In this document: piece by piece, positions 38,136 to 46,844 of the stretch
How positions within the stretch are numbered: position 1 is the stretch's first letter
Layout: each line of letters begins with the position of its first letter
Assembly (NCBI RefSeq): GCF_014058705.1
Contig: NZ_CP059692.1
Span: forward strand, 687,001 to 751,000
Direction: 5' to 3'
Source: Aureimonas mangrovi
Lineage (GTDB): Bacteria > Pseudomonadota > Alphaproteobacteria > Rhizobiales > Rhizobiaceae
DNA: 64,000 nt
Program-made: the position numbers and the translations under genes
The notes under the pieces: model-generated
What the model was told of the DNA's origin: nothing
Seen by the model: the letters and a program-made list of their open reading frames with translations, nothing else
The model's database searches: none

Positions 38136-39248
38136 ATGAACCTGACCAATTACCGTACACTCGGCCGTTCCGGCCTCGTCGTCAGCCCGCTGGCGCTCGG
38201 CGCAATGACCTTCGGCGCGGAGCGCTGGGGATCTGGAGAGGTCGGATCGCGTGCCGTATTCGACGCCTACACCGCAGCCGGCGGCAACTTCATCGATACG
38301 GCAGACGTCTATGGCGGGGGACGCAGCGAGGAGATGCTGGGTGCCTTCCTCGCCGAAAGCGGGCTTCGGGACAGGCTGGTCGTCGCCACCAAGTCCGGCT
38401 TCTCGCGCGTGCAGGGAACGCCGCTTGCCGGCGGCAACGGCGCCCGCAACATCCGCGCCGGGCTCGACGGTTCGCTGAAGCGCCTGCGCACGGACTATAT
38501 CGACATGTACTGGATGCATGTCTGGGACCGCGTGACCCCGGCAGAGGAAGTGCTGGAAGCACTCGTCGGCGCGGTGCGGGCCGGCAAGATCCTGCATTAC
38601 GGCTTCTCGAACACGCCTGCATGGTATGTCGCAAAGGTTGCAACGCTCGCGGGCGCCCACGGGCTGCCGGCGCCCATCGGTTTGCAATATCAGTATTCGC
38701 TGCTGGATCGCGGCGTCGAACTCGACCTCGTGCCGGCGGCTGCGGAGTTCGAACTCGGCATCGTCCCGTGGAGCCCGCTGGGCGGAGGCCTTCTCACCGG
38801 CAAGTACGGGCGCGAGATTATCGCGCAGGCGAACCGGCCGGGCGAGGTGCCCGACAAGGCGGGCGTGTCGGAAGAGGGCGCAGAGAGCGACGGCCGCCTG
38901 AACGGCGACAACCCCTTCGGCGGAATGCTCTTCACCGAACGCAATTTCGATGTTGTGGACGTCGTGCGCGCCATCTCCGAGGAGACCGGCGCGACGATGG
39001 CGCAGGTGGCGCTCGCCTGGGCCGTCTCGCGCCCCGGCGTCGCTTCCGTCCTGATCGGCGCGAGCCGCGCCGCGCAGATCGAGGCCAATGTCGCGGCGCT
39101 CGATCTCGTCCTTTCGCCGGACCAGCTCGAACGCCTGGAGGCGGTGAGCACGCCGCCCTCTCTCAACCCCTACTTCATCTTCCAGCTTCCACCGCAGATG
39201 ATCTTCGGCGGGCAGTCGGTCTCGGGCTGGCGCGGCTGCGCCCGCTGA
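38136..39248 (+). CDS. Aldo/keto reductase
   Basis: A 370-residue NADPH-dependent TIM-barrel reductase. The catalytic tetrad is visible as Asp in NFIDTADVYGGG (Asp and Tyr at about residues 53 and 58), Lys in VVATKSGF and His in MYWMHVWD. The length and the PWSPLGGGLLTGKY motif fit the branch that includes YajO/IolS-like enzymes. It is divergent from a LysR regulator. The substrate is not predicted. Confidence 0.9.
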   Translation: MNLTNYRTLGRSGLVVSPLALGAMTFGAERWGSGEVGSRAVFDAYTAAGGNFIDTADVYGGGRSEEMLGAFLAESGLRDRLVVATKSGFSRVQGTPLAGGNGARNIRAGLDGSLKRLRTDYIDMYWMHVWDRVTPAEEVLEALVGAVRAGKILHYGFSNTPAWYVAKVATLAGAHGLPAPIGLQYQYSLLDRGVELDLVPAAAEFELGIVPWSPLGGGLLTGKYGREIIAQANRPGEVPDKAGVSEEGAESDGRLNGDNPFGGMLFTERNFDVVDVVRAISEETGATMAQVALAWAVSRPGVASVLIGASRAAQIEANVAALDLVLSPDQLERLEAVSTPPSLNPYFIFQLPPQMIFGGQSVSGWRGCAR

Positions 39249-39334
39249 CGTCGGGCAGGGGCGGGCGCGATCGGCGCCCGCCTCGTCTCCGACCCTCTTG
39301 CCAAGACGCCGCGGGCTCTGATCTTTCCCCCGAC

Positions 39335-40105
39335 ATGGTTCGCACGTCACCGTCCTCGCAGCATTCCCGCCCCGCCACGCACGGGCTCGCGCGCGTGATC
39401 TCCAAGCGCGGCCATGCCTCGCGCAGTCAGGCGGAGGCGATGGTGCGCGAAGGCCGCGTGGCGGTGGACGGCCGAATCGTGACGGACCCGGAGGCGCGCA
39501 CCGCCGCGGGCGCTGCGATCACCGTCGATGGTTCACCGGTCGAGGCAGCGGCGAAGATCCATCTCATGCTCAACAAGCCGCGTGGCCTCGTCACCACGCG
39601 AAACGACCCGGAAGGCCGCAGGACCGTCTATTCCTGCCTCGAAGGCCTCGAGCTGCCGCATGTCGCCCCGGTCGGCCGGCTGGACATGGCCTCCGAAGGC
39701 CTTCTCCTCTTCACCAACGACACGGTCTGGGCGAATGCCGTCCTCGACGGTCCGGGCGCGCCTCTGAAGACCTATCACGTCAAGATCGATCGGCCGCCGG
39801 ACGACGCCCTCGTCGCGGCCCTTCAGCGCGGCGTTAAGGACGCGGGCGAGCATCTGGCCGCGCGTTCCGTGCGCTCGCTGCGCGAGGGTGTGCGCAACGC
39901 CTGGCTGGAGATCGTTCTCGACGAGGGCCGCAACCGGCATATCCGGCGCCTTCTCGCCGCCTTCGGGATCGAGACGCTGCGCCTCGTGCGCGTGGCGATC
40001 GGCCCGCTCGAGCTCGGGACGCTCGCCAAAGGCGCTGTGCGCCCCCTGACCGCCGAGGAGATTGCGGCTCTGGCCGGGAACACTTTTCCGCCACAAGGCC
40101 GATAA
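39335..40105 (+). CDS. RsuA/RluB-family rRNA pseudouridine synthase
   Basis: A 256-residue enzyme that converts a uridine in rRNA to pseudouridine. An N-terminal S4 RNA-binding domain (about 12-60) is followed by the catalytic domain with GRLDMASEGLLLFTND, whose Asp is the nucleophile. The C-terminal NRHIRRLLAAFG block is typical. It is closest in form to RluB/RluE/RsuA; the exact target (16S or 23S) is not fixed by this reading. The ATG at 39335 is chosen. A frame running back over the aldo/keto reductase is shadow. Confidence 0.9.
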   Translation: MVRTSPSSQHSRPATHGLARVISKRGHASRSQAEAMVREGRVAVDGRIVTDPEARTAAGAAITVDGSPVEAAAKIHLMLNKPRGLVTTRNDPEGRRTVYSCLEGLELPHVAPVGRLDMASEGLLLFTNDTVWANAVLDGPGAPLKTYHVKIDRPPDDALVAALQRGVKDAGEHLAARSVRSLREGVRNAWLEIVLDEGRNRHIRRLLAAFGIETLRLVRVAIGPLELGTLAKGAVRPLTAEEIAALAGNTFPPQGR

Positions 40106-40209
40106 GCGCAAATTCCGGCTTCGAACTTCTCTGTCGGAAGGCCTAGCTGAAGCTCGAGCGCGGGCTGCGATCGTTCCCCCGCGCGCAGCACCTTCGAAGG
40201 AGAAGCGGC

Positions 40210-41430
40210 ATGAGCCGTTCGATCCCCGCGCCCGCCCCAATGGCGCCCATCATCCAGACGCCCGCGCTTCTGTCGGGTCTCGCGCTCGCGGCCGGCGCCG
40301 TCGCCCTCGGTCTCGCTTACGGCCCGCAACAGGCCGCGCTCCTCGTTCTCGGCGGGGCGCTCGGCCTCGTCCTCTATCACGCCGCCTTCGGCTTCACCTC
40401 CGCCTGGCGCGTCTTCATCCTGGAAGGGCGCGGACGGGGCCTGCGCGCGCAGATGGTGATGCTCGCCATCGCCGTCCTCCTTTTCTTTCCCGCCCTCTCT
40501 TCAGGCACGCTGTTCGGCGAGGAAGTGCGCGGCAATGTCTCGCCGCTCTCGGTCAGCGTCATCGTCGGCGCCTTCCTCTTCGGCATCGGCATGCAGACGG
40601 GCGGCGGCTGCGCTTCCGGCACGCTCTTCACCGCCGGCGGCGGCAATGCGCGCATGGTGGTGACGCTGTTCTTCTTCATTGTCGGCTCGGTGCTCGCCAC
40701 CATCAACTTCGACTGGTGGACATCGCTGCCGGCCTTCCAGCCCGTCACGCTCGTCTCCCTCGGCGCGCCGGCCGGCATCGCCGTCTCGCTGGCGCTGTTT
40801 GCCGCCATCGCCGCGCTCACGATCGTCGTGGAGAAGCGCCGCAACGGCGCGCTGGAGCGCGAGGCGCCTTCGCCGAACCACGGCTTCCGGCGGTTCGCGC
40901 GCGGTCCCTGGCCGCTGATCGCCGGCGCCGTCGCGCTCGCCATCCTCAACTTCGTCACGCTCTGGCTCGCGGGCCGGCCCTGGGGCATCACCTCGGCGTT
41001 CGCGCTGTGGGGCGCCAAGGGCGCCGAGCTCATCGGCGTCGATCCCACCGCCTGGGCCTACTGGCAGACGCCCGGCAACGCCGCCGCACTCGCCGGCTCG
41101 GTCTTTACCGACGTCACCTCCGTGATGAACTTCGGCATCATTGGCGGCGCGATGCTGGCGGCCGCGCTCGCCGGCAAGTTCGCGCCCTCCCTGAAGATCC
41201 CGCCGCGCCAGCTCGCGGCCTCGATCATCGGCGGCCTGCTTCTGGGCTACGGCGCGCGCATCGCCTATGGCTGCAACATCGGCGCCTATTTCTCCGGCAT
41301 CGCGTCGGGCTCGCTGCACGGCTGGCTCTGGCTCGTCGCGGCCTTTGCCGGCAACGCGGTGGGCGTGCGCCTGCGCCCGTTCTTCTTCGGCGAGGGCTTT
41401 CGCGGCTCGGCCGGCGCGGGAAGCGCCTGA
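40210..41430 (+). CDS. YeeE/YedE-family (TsuA-like) transporter
   Basis: A 406-residue polytopic protein of the YeeE/YedE family, which imports thiosulfate or other sulfur compounds. The two half-repeats each hold a conserved Cys: GGGCASGTLF (residues about 136-145) and YGCNIGAYFSGI (about 356-367), matching the Cys residues that pass the substrate in TsuA. It starts at ATG 40210 with AAGGAGA upstream. There is no clear partner such as TsuB nearby, so the role is inferred from family alone. Confidence 0.85.
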   Translation: MSRSIPAPAPMAPIIQTPALLSGLALAAGAVALGLAYGPQQAALLVLGGALGLVLYHAAFGFTSAWRVFILEGRGRGLRAQMVMLAIAVLLFFPALSSGTLFGEEVRGNVSPLSVSVIVGAFLFGIGMQTGGGCASGTLFTAGGGNARMVVTLFFFIVGSVLATINFDWWTSLPAFQPVTLVSLGAPAGIAVSLALFAAIAALTIVVEKRRNGALEREAPSPNHGFRRFARGPWPLIAGAVALAILNFVTLWLAGRPWGITSAFALWGAKGAELIGVDPTAWAYWQTPGNAAALAGSVFTDVTSVMNFGIIGGAMLAAALAGKFAPSLKIPPRQLAASIIGGLLLGYGARIAYGCNIGAYFSGIASGSLHGWLWLVAAFAGNAVGVRLRPFFFGEGFRGSAGAGSA

Positions 41431-41432
41431 TC

Positions 41433-41452
41433 GCGCTTCCCGTTTGAAGCGC
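41433..41452 (+). terminator. Short hairpin between the YeeE/YedE gene and lepA
   Basis: The arms GCGCTTC (41433-41439) and GAAGCGC (41446-41452) pair around CCGTTT. No T-run follows, so it may be a weak terminator or part of the lepA leader. Confidence 0.4.
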
Positions 41453-41471
41453 AAACGAATATAGGCGGGCG

Positions 41472-43298
41472 ATGAGCACCTTGCCCGCCCAGACGCCGCT
41501 GTCCCGCATCCGCAACTTCTCGATCGTCGCCCATATCGACCACGGGAAGTCGACTCTCGCCGACCGCCTGATCCAGCTCACCGGCGGGCTGGACGCGCGC
41601 GAGATGGCGGGCAAGGAGCAGGTGCTCGACTCGATGGACATCGAGAAGGAGCGCGGCATCACCATCAAGGCGCAGACCGTGCGCCTGCACTACACGGCCA
41701 AGGACGGCGAGGCCTACGTCCTCAACCTGATCGACACGCCCGGCCACGTCGATTTCGCCTACGAGGTCTCGCGCTCGCTGTCGGCCTGCGAAGGCGCCCT
41801 GCTCGTCGTGGACGCCGCGCAAGGGGTCGAGGCGCAGACGCTCGCCAACGTCTATCTTGCGCTCGACAACGACCTCGAGATCGTGCCCGTCCTCAACAAG
41901 ATCGACCTGCCCGCCGCCGAGCCGGACAAGGTGAAGGAGCAGATCGAGGAGGTCATCGGCCTCGACGCTTCCGACGCGGTGATGATCTCCGCCAAGTCCG
42001 GCCTCGGCATCGAGGACGTGCTGGAAGCCATCGTCACGCGCCTGCCCGCGCCGAAGGAGGGCGACCGTTCCGCCCCCCTGAAGGCGATGCTCGTCGATTC
42101 GTGGTACGACGCGTATCTCGGCGTCATCGTTCTCGTGCGCATCATCGACGGCGAGCTGAAGAAGGGCCAGACCATCCGCATGATGGGCGCCGATGCGCGC
42201 TATCCGGTGGATCGTGTCGGCGTCTTCACGCCCAAGATGGTGACGGTGGACGCCCTCGGCCCCGGCGAGCTCGGCTTCATCACCGCCTCGATCAAGGAAG
42301 TGGCCGATACGCGCGTCGGCGACACCATCACCGAGGAGAAGCGCCAGACGGCGACGATGCTGCCCGGCTTCAAGCCCGCGCAGCCGGTCGTGTTCTGCGG
42401 CCTCTTCCCGGTGGATGCGGCCGATTTCGACGACTTACGCGCCGCGATGGGCAAGCTGCGCCTCAACGACGCGAGCTTCTCGTTCGAGATGGAGAGCTCG
42501 GCCGCGCTCGGCTTCGGCTTCCGCTGCGGCTTCCTCGGCCTCCTGCATCTGGAGATCATCCAGGAGCGCCTGTCGCGCGAGTTCGACCTCGACCTCATCG
42601 CGACGGCCCCTTCCGTCGTCTACGATCTGAAGCTGCGCGACGGCACCACGATCCAGCTCCACAACCCGGCCGACATGCCGGACGTGATGAAGATCGAGGC
42701 GATCCACGAACCGTGGATCAAGGCGACGATCCTGACGCCGGACGATTATCTCGGCAACATCCTGACGCTCTGCCAGGAACGGCGCGGAATCCAGACCGAC
42801 CTGTCCTATGTCGGCAAGCGCGCGATGGTCACCTACGAGCTGCCGCTGAACGAAGTGGTGTTCGACTTCTACGACCGGCTGAAGTCGATCTCGAAGGGCT
42901 ACGCCTCCTTCGACTACCAGCTCATCGAGTATCGCGAGGGCGATCTCGTGAAGATGTCGATCCTCGTCAACGCCGAGCCGGTGGACGCTCTGTCGATGCT
43001 GGTCCACCGCAACCAGGCCGAGAAGCGCGGCCGGCAGATGTGCGAGAAGCTGAAGGAGCTGATCCCGAACCATCTGTTCAAGATCCCGATCCAGGCGGCG
43101 ATCGGCGGCAAGGTCATCGCGCGCGAGACCATCTCGGCCCTGCGCAAGGACGTGACGGCCAAGTGCTACGGCGGCGACGCCTCGCGCAAGCGCAAGCTCC
43201 TCGACAAGCAGAAGGAGGGCAAGAAGCGCATGCGCCAGTTCGGCAAGGTGGAGATCCCGCAGGAAGCGTTCATCGCCGCGCTGAAGATGGATAGCTAG
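41472..43298 (+). CDS. lepA: Elongation factor 4 (LepA)
   Basis: A 608-residue ribosome-associated GTPase acting in translation. The G1 (AHIDHGKST), G2/G3 (DTPGHVDF) and G4 (NKID) motifs are in the first 140 residues. Domains II and III follow and the LepA-specific C-terminal domain ends [20 protein letters not shown]. Length is normal. The ATG at 41472 is the first of the frame. Confidence 0.97.
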   Translation: MSTLPAQTPLSRIRNFSIVAHIDHGKSTLADRLIQLTGGLDAREMAGKEQVLDSMDIEKERGITIKAQTVRLHYTAKDGEAYVLNLIDTPGHVDFAYEVSRSLSACEGALLVVDAAQGVEAQTLANVYLALDNDLEIVPVLNKIDLPAAEPDKVKEQIEEVIGLDASDAVMISAKSGLGIEDVLEAIVTRLPAPKEGDRSAPLKAMLVDSWYDAYLGVIVLVRIIDGELKKGQTIRMMGADARYPVDRVGVFTPKMVTVDALGPGELGFITASIKEVADTRVGDTITEEKRQTATMLPGFKPAQPVVFCGLFPVDAADFDDLRAAMGKLRLNDASFSFEMESSAALGFGFRCGFLGLLHLEIIQERLSREFDLDLIATAPSVVYDLKLRDGTTIQLHNPADMPDVMKIEAIHEPWIKATILTPDDYLGNILTLCQERRGIQTDLSYVGKRAMVTYELPLNEVVFDFYDRLKSISKGYASFDYQLIEYREGDLVKMSILVNAEPVDALSMLVHRNQAEKRGRQMCEKLKELIPNHLFKIPIQAAIGGKVIARETISALRKDVTAKCYGGDASRKRKLLDKQKEGKKRMRQFGKVEIPQEAFIAALKMDS

Positions 43299-43331
43299 CG
43301 TTTCCGAGGCGTCCGAAAGACGCTCGGAACG
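43299..43331 (+). terminator. Terminator-like hairpin right after lepA
   Basis: The arms 43299-43313 and 43319-43331 pair (CCGAG with CTCGG and CGTC with GACG) with two bulged bases around loop CGAAA. It begins at the base after the lepA stop codon. It has no T-run, so it may be Rho-assisted or an mRNA end hairpin. Confidence 0.45.
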
Positions 43332-43414
43332 CGAAGAACCGGCGAGTCTTCGCGAGCGCGGCTATGCCGGGGAGCTGCCGGAGGCAGCGGGCCGCCGGCA
43401 GGGCTCGTCGCAAC

Positions 43415-43450
43415 GTCCAGGAAAAGTGGGAACCGGTTTTCCGTCCGGAC
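43415..43450. repeat. REP-like palindrome of rhizobial type
   Basis: Nested arms GTCC/GGAC (43415-43418, 43447-43450) and GGAAAA/TTTTCC (43420-43425, 43437-43442) enclose GTGGGAACCGG. Elements built on this GGAAAAGTG...GGTTTTCC core are dispersed in many rhizobial genomes. Only one copy is seen in the window. It lies at the left edge of the low-G+C region, where base composition changes. Confidence 0.65.
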
Positions 43451-43524
43451 TTGCTACACTGTAGACTCTACGGGCGCAACGACCGCAGCATCTAATTAAA
43501 ATGCTGAAGTTAGTCTCCAATTGC

Positions 43525-44292
43525 CTAATTACGAATTTTAATGTTCATGCTTTGGACTAATTTCGAAACGTACGCCGACCCCGGCGGCAATACCGATATA
43601 TTTCCGTCCGGAGAGATGTAGATAAACCTCTCATCTTCAGCCTTACGGAGGATTTTCTTAAAATATGTCCTATTTTTGTACATCGTCCACTCCCATAACA
43701 TGTCAGTTTCCACTGGGCTTGGAGACGATGTTAGAAGGATCAAAACTTGGTCGTGGAGTGACAAGCCTGGGTCCAAAACACGCTTGACGTCGCCCATCTG
43801 CCAAACCAAAGGCACCTCGCGGTCTGCCAAGACGTCAACCAAAGCTTGAGCATCTTCGGTCCCGAGTGCGTGGAGCACCCGGACCAACTCAGCCATAATC
43901 CAGTTGCACATCCCAACAACGGCCGTGGCGTCCATATGATTGGGGTCGACATCTCCACCAACATGACCCACTCCGCGGTTATTTCGAACCTCATACAGCG
44001 CGGGCAACATTCGCGGGATCAGTATCTGGAAACTGCGAGGAACCTGCGTTTGGGTTTCCAATTGTCGACAAGCATTTAAAAAATTGCTGGGCTTCGATGG
44101 CGCATTTGGGTACACGCCCGAGGCATAACCTTGAAGAATCGTGTAGACGATCTCGCAGAACCGTCCACCGCTTAGCTCGGAAGGTCCCCAACGACGCTCT
44201 GCGTAGTTTTGAATAATGGACCGGTATTCATCTACAAGCGGCGTTCTCAAGCCTGGAGGAAGCGGCGCAAAAGCGGATGATGAGGGAATCAT
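43525..44292 (-). CDS. Uncharacterised protein with HEPN/Abi-like RxxxxxxH motif and C-terminal winged helix
   Basis: A 255-residue protein of unknown function. The N-terminal two thirds look helical and hold RNNRGVGHVGGDVDPNHMDA, with Arg103-Asn104 and His110 fitting the R-x4-6-H motif of HEPN ribonucleases and Abi-type abortive-infection proteins. Residues about 177-247 look like a winged helix (VETDMLWEWTMYKNRTYFKK then ERFIYISPDG). The gene lies in DNA of about 43 % G+C against about 70 % in lepA, so it was probably acquired. Its ATG overlaps the upstream stop by one base (TAATG), giving tight coupling. No partner of known type (nucleotidyltransferase, toxin or antitoxin) is present. The function assignment is inference. 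Confidence 0.7.
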   Translation of the reverse strand: MIPSSSAFAPLPPGLRTPLVDEYRSIIQNYAERRWGPSELSGGRFCEIVYTILQGYASGVYPNAPSKPSNFLNACRQLETQTQVPRSFQILIPRMLPALYEVRNNRGVGHVGGDVDPNHMDATAVVGMCNWIMAELVRVLHALGTEDAQALVDVLADREVPLVWQMGDVKRVLDPGLSLHDQVLILLTSSPSPVETDMLWEWTMYKNRTYFKKILRKAEDERFIYISPDGNISVLPPGSAYVSKLVQSMNIKIRN

Positions 44293-44750
44293 TAGTAACC
44301 AAGATCCGCCAAGCCATCTGGTGTTATAAAGAATCCATCTTCATTCTTCTCGCAAAATCCCCTTGCTACAAGCTTATTAAGGCAATCTGCCGGATTGCTT
44401 AATTTCTTTTGGTGGTTTGCTGAAAGAGCCTTCGTCACTGCGCCTGTATTTAACGGCGTAGCTCCCTTTTGACGTAGCCAGTCAGCAGTCGCTAGAAATC
44501 TTTTTACTTGGTTTGAGTCACCGCCCTTCGCGCGGATATGTGTTGCCAAGGAGGCCGTGAACTCAGCGCTTCCCGCTGGAGCACCTTGCTCTCGCGCTGG
44601 CTCGTCTTGAATGACCATGGGAGGACTGAGCTGCCCGAGCGCCGGCGCAGCATCAATAACCCTTTCAAGCTGTGCGGAGAGCCAAGTTTCGGTTCCCTCA
44701 CCTGAAAAACTTAAACTCCCGAATGCAAATTCGATTCTTGCCATAGTCAT
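44292..44750 (-). CDS. Uncharacterised partner protein of the low-G+C cassette
   Basis: A 152-residue protein of unknown function, first full gene of the cassette. Residues 1-35 (IEFAFGSLSFSGEGTETWL) look like a short beta-alpha domain, residues about 38-62 are a Pro/Gly/Ala-rich linker, and residues about 63-150 look like a helical winged-helix domain ending GFFITPDGLADLGY. Its TAA shares one base with the start of the HEPN-like gene. The ATG at 44750 has GAGGA nine bases upstream; ATG 44744 is an alternative. Base composition is as low as in its partner. It could be the regulatory or target-sensing half of a two-gene system. Confidence 0.68.
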   Translation of the reverse strand: MTMARIEFAFGSLSFSGEGTETWLSAQLERVIDAAPALGQLSPPMVIQDEPAREQGAPAGSAEFTASLATHIRAKGGDSNQVKRFLATADWLRQKGATPLNTGAVTKALSANHQKKLSNPADCLNKLVARGFCEKNEDGFFITPDGLADLGY

Positions 44751-44865
44751 TTCAGCGATTCCTCGAGCTTTACGACACCACCAGTCATTGCACTAATTCC
44801 AGAGCAGGGCCCGTGATACGTGCAGACAATATGATCTTATCCCCGCCCTTTAGCTCTTCTCCCAT
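44747..44865 (-). other. Possible small or frameshifted ORF ahead of the cassette
   Basis: Two short frames follow one another. An ATG at 44865 opens 26 codons ending at 44785 (MGEELKGGDKIIL...). A second frame, open from 44836, contains YHGPCSGISAMTGGVVKLEE and ends with a TGA at 44747 that overlaps the start of the 152-residue gene (ATGA). A one-base shift near 44828 would join them into one protein of about 39 residues. This may be a decayed or programmed-shift small gene, or only chance. Confidence 0.35.
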
Positions 44866-45154
44866 ACTCCTGTGACCACCAGCCCTGACGGGCGCGAATG
44901 ATCACCGGGATCGTTCGGGGCTGGCGGGCGGGTCCGGTCGTGGGGCGCCTTCCGGAGGCGGCGCACGGTCGGGCGGGACGAGTCGATGCCGGCGCCGAGA
45001 GAAAAGGCGGCGCCGGGAGCCACCCGAGGAACCCCCGTAGCCTGTTTGGGCCGGACCAATTTCGGGGCACGCCCTTGAGGCCGGACAAGCCATCCGGTCG
45101 AAGGCATCGGCAGCCGCCGCGTGGCAGCGGACGGTCAAGACCCGCAGCACCCGT

Positions 45155-45219
45155 GTGGAGCGCCGGAGGCGAGCCGCACTACTACACACCCCATCGGAGG
45201 CGAGCCTCCGGTGCTCCAC
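45155..45219. repeat. Inverted repeat with alternative inner hairpin
   Basis: GTGGAGCGCCGGAGGC (45155-45170) pairs with 45204-45219 over 16 bases with one mismatch. The right arm can also fold locally (GGAGG with CCTCC, 45196-45209). The 12-mer CGGAGGCGAGCC occurs twice as a direct repeat (45163-45174 and 45195-45206), so two exclusive foldings exist. Confidence 0.7.
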
Positions 45220-45301
45220 CCGCCCGTCTGATCGGGCGTCCGCAATGTCTTCCAGCTTCGCCCGAGAGCGAAGCCGCTTCCGCGCGCCATCCTCTCCGCT
45301 C

Positions 45302-45404
45302 CGTCATCTTGACCCCGGCCCGAGGATCCATTCCGCGCCGTCGGCGCCGCCGCTTCCGCTACGGAAAGGGTGCGGCATGGATCCCCGCCTTGCGGCCGAT
45401 GACG
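45302..45404. repeat. Long interrupted palindrome, dispersed-repeat type
   Basis: Outer arms CGTCATC (45302-45308) and GATGACG (45398-45404) and inner arms GGATCCAT (45324-45331) and ATGGATCC (45377-45384) are perfectly complementary. This CGTCATC...GGATCCAT...ATGGATCC...GATGACG layout is a kind of intergenic repeat I know from alphaproteobacterial genomes. The middle part is degenerate, which suggests an old copy. Confidence 0.7.
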
Positions 45405-45533
45405 ACGAGAAGGGAACGTCGGCGGACCTGGCCTTTCCAACCCGCAAGCGCCGAGCTATACGGGCCGCCCTTCCCGATAACGGACCGCATGCCGCGCCCG
45501 CGCCGGCGCCTTGCGTTCGATGAGAGGCGCGCC

Positions 45534-46793
45534 ATGCCCGGAACGCTCCACGCCGGCCTCGACTTCGGCACCACCAATTCCACGATCGCGCTCTGCGCGC
45601 CGGGCGGCGCGCCGCGCCTCCTACCCGTGGAGGGCGAGCACCTGACGATCCCCTCCGCGCTGTTCTTTTCGCTCGAGGACGGCGGCACCTATGTGGGGCG
45701 CAAGGCCGTCTTCGAATATGTCGACGGCGCGGAAGGGCGCTTCATGCGGGCGCTGAAGAGCGTCCTCGGCTCCTCGCTGATGAAGGAAACGACGGCCGTC
45801 GGGCGCCAGCGCATGACCTTCCAGGAGCTCATCGGCCGCTTTCTGCAGCATCTGCGCGAGCGCCTGGAAGCGGCGGGGGAGGGGCCGGAGGCGGTCGTCC
45901 TCGGGCGGCCCGTGCGCTTCGTCGACGAGGACGACGCGGCCGATGCGCGCGCCGAGGGCGAGCTTGCCGAGGCCGCGCGCGCCACCGGCTTCCGCCACAT
46001 CGAATTCCAGTACGAGCCGGTGGCCGCCGCGCTCTACTACGAGCGGCAGGTCACGGCGGAGAAGCTGGCGCTCGTCGTCGACATCGGCGGCGGCACCTCG
46101 GACTTCTCGGTTGTGCGGCTGTCGCCGGAGCGGGCCCGCACACTCGACCGGCGCTCGGACATCCTGAGCTTCACGGGCGTGCATGTCGGCGGCACGGATT
46201 TCGACCGGCTCCTCAACATCGCGTCCATGCAGCCGCTCTTCGGCCTCGGCTCGATGACGGCGGACGGCAAGCGCGCCATGCCCGTCTGGTATTTCAACGA
46301 CATGGCGACGTGGCATCGCGTCAACACGCTCTATACGCCGAAGATCGCGCGGGACATCGCGGGGCTGAAGAAGGAAGCGGCCGAGCCGGAGAAGCTCGCG
46401 CGCTACGAGCATCTCCTCGCGCACCGCTCGGGCCACCGCCTCGCCGGCGCGGTCGAGACCGCCAAGATCGCGCTGACGGACGAGAGCGAAACCGAGATCC
46501 GCCTCGCCGAGCCGGGCCTCTCGCTCGCGGCACCCGTCACGCGGGCCGAGTTCGAGGCGGCCACAGTCGAACTCGTCGCTCGCATTGGCGGAGCGATCGA
46601 GGCAGCGCTCGCGCAGGCGGGCGTCCCGGCCGATGCGATCGAGACGGTGATCCTCACCGGCGGCGGCGCGCAGGTGCCCGCCGTGCGCCTCGCCGCCACC
46701 GCGCGTTTTCCGGGCGCCGAGATCGCGCAGTCCGATGCCTTCGGCTCGGTCGGGCTCGGCCTCGGCATCGATGCGGCACGCCGCTTTGCCTGA
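45534..46793 (+). CDS. Hsp70-family ATPase (YegD-like, no substrate-binding domain)
   Basis: A 419-residue protein with only the actin-like ATPase part of Hsp70. Phosphate 1 (GLDFGTTNST, residues about 6-15), phosphate 2 (DIGGGTSDFSVV, about 183-194) and the adenosine motif (LTGGGAQVPAV) are intact. There is no peptide-binding domain or lid, as in E. coli YegD. The start is ATG 45534 with GAGAGG upstream; ATG 45489 is an alternative that adds a basic tail. It has no DnaJ partner nearby. Confidence 0.88.
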   Translation: MPGTLHAGLDFGTTNSTIALCAPGGAPRLLPVEGEHLTIPSALFFSLEDGGTYVGRKAVFEYVDGAEGRFMRALKSVLGSSLMKETTAVGRQRMTFQELIGRFLQHLRERLEAAGEGPEAVVLGRPVRFVDEDDAADARAEGELAEAARATGFRHIEFQYEPVAAALYYERQVTAEKLALVVDIGGGTSDFSVVRLSPERARTLDRRSDILSFTGVHVGGTDFDRLLNIASMQPLFGLGSMTADGKRAMPVWYFNDMATWHRVNTLYTPKIARDIAGLKKEAAEPEKLARYEHLLAHRSGHRLAGAVETAKIALTDESETEIRLAEPGLSLAAPVTRAEFEAATVELVARIGGAIEAALAQAGVPADAIETVILTGGGAQVPAVRLAATARFPGAEIAQSDAFGSVGLGLGIDAARRFA

Positions 46794-46844
46794 TCGGCCG
46801 AGCGTCGCTACAAGGGCCTTCCAACAACACGGAGAGGAAGCCCG

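Larger units (their letters stand above)
44866..45533. other. Gene-free, repeat-rich gap
   Basis: There is no credible gene in these 668 bases. Open frames exist on both strands but are Arg/Pro/Gly-rich with no domain. The left 280 bases are plain G+C-rich sequence. The right part holds a 16-base inverted repeat (45155-45219), a small CTTCGC/GCGAAG hairpin (45256-45273) and a long interrupted palindrome (45302-45404). The promoter of the Hsp70-like gene should lie in the last 100 bases. Confidence 0.6.

Noticed and set aside
43470-44895. ACGGGCGC at both edges of the low-G+C cassette (43470-43477 and 44888-44895) as an attachment site
   Set aside because: Eight bases of this composition are expected by chance in G+C-rich DNA, and no integrase or tRNA is present.
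44866-45533. Open frames on both strands in the gap before the Hsp70-like gene
   Set aside because: They are Arg/Pro/Gly-rich, contain the inverted repeats, have no ribosome sites of note and match no domain I know.
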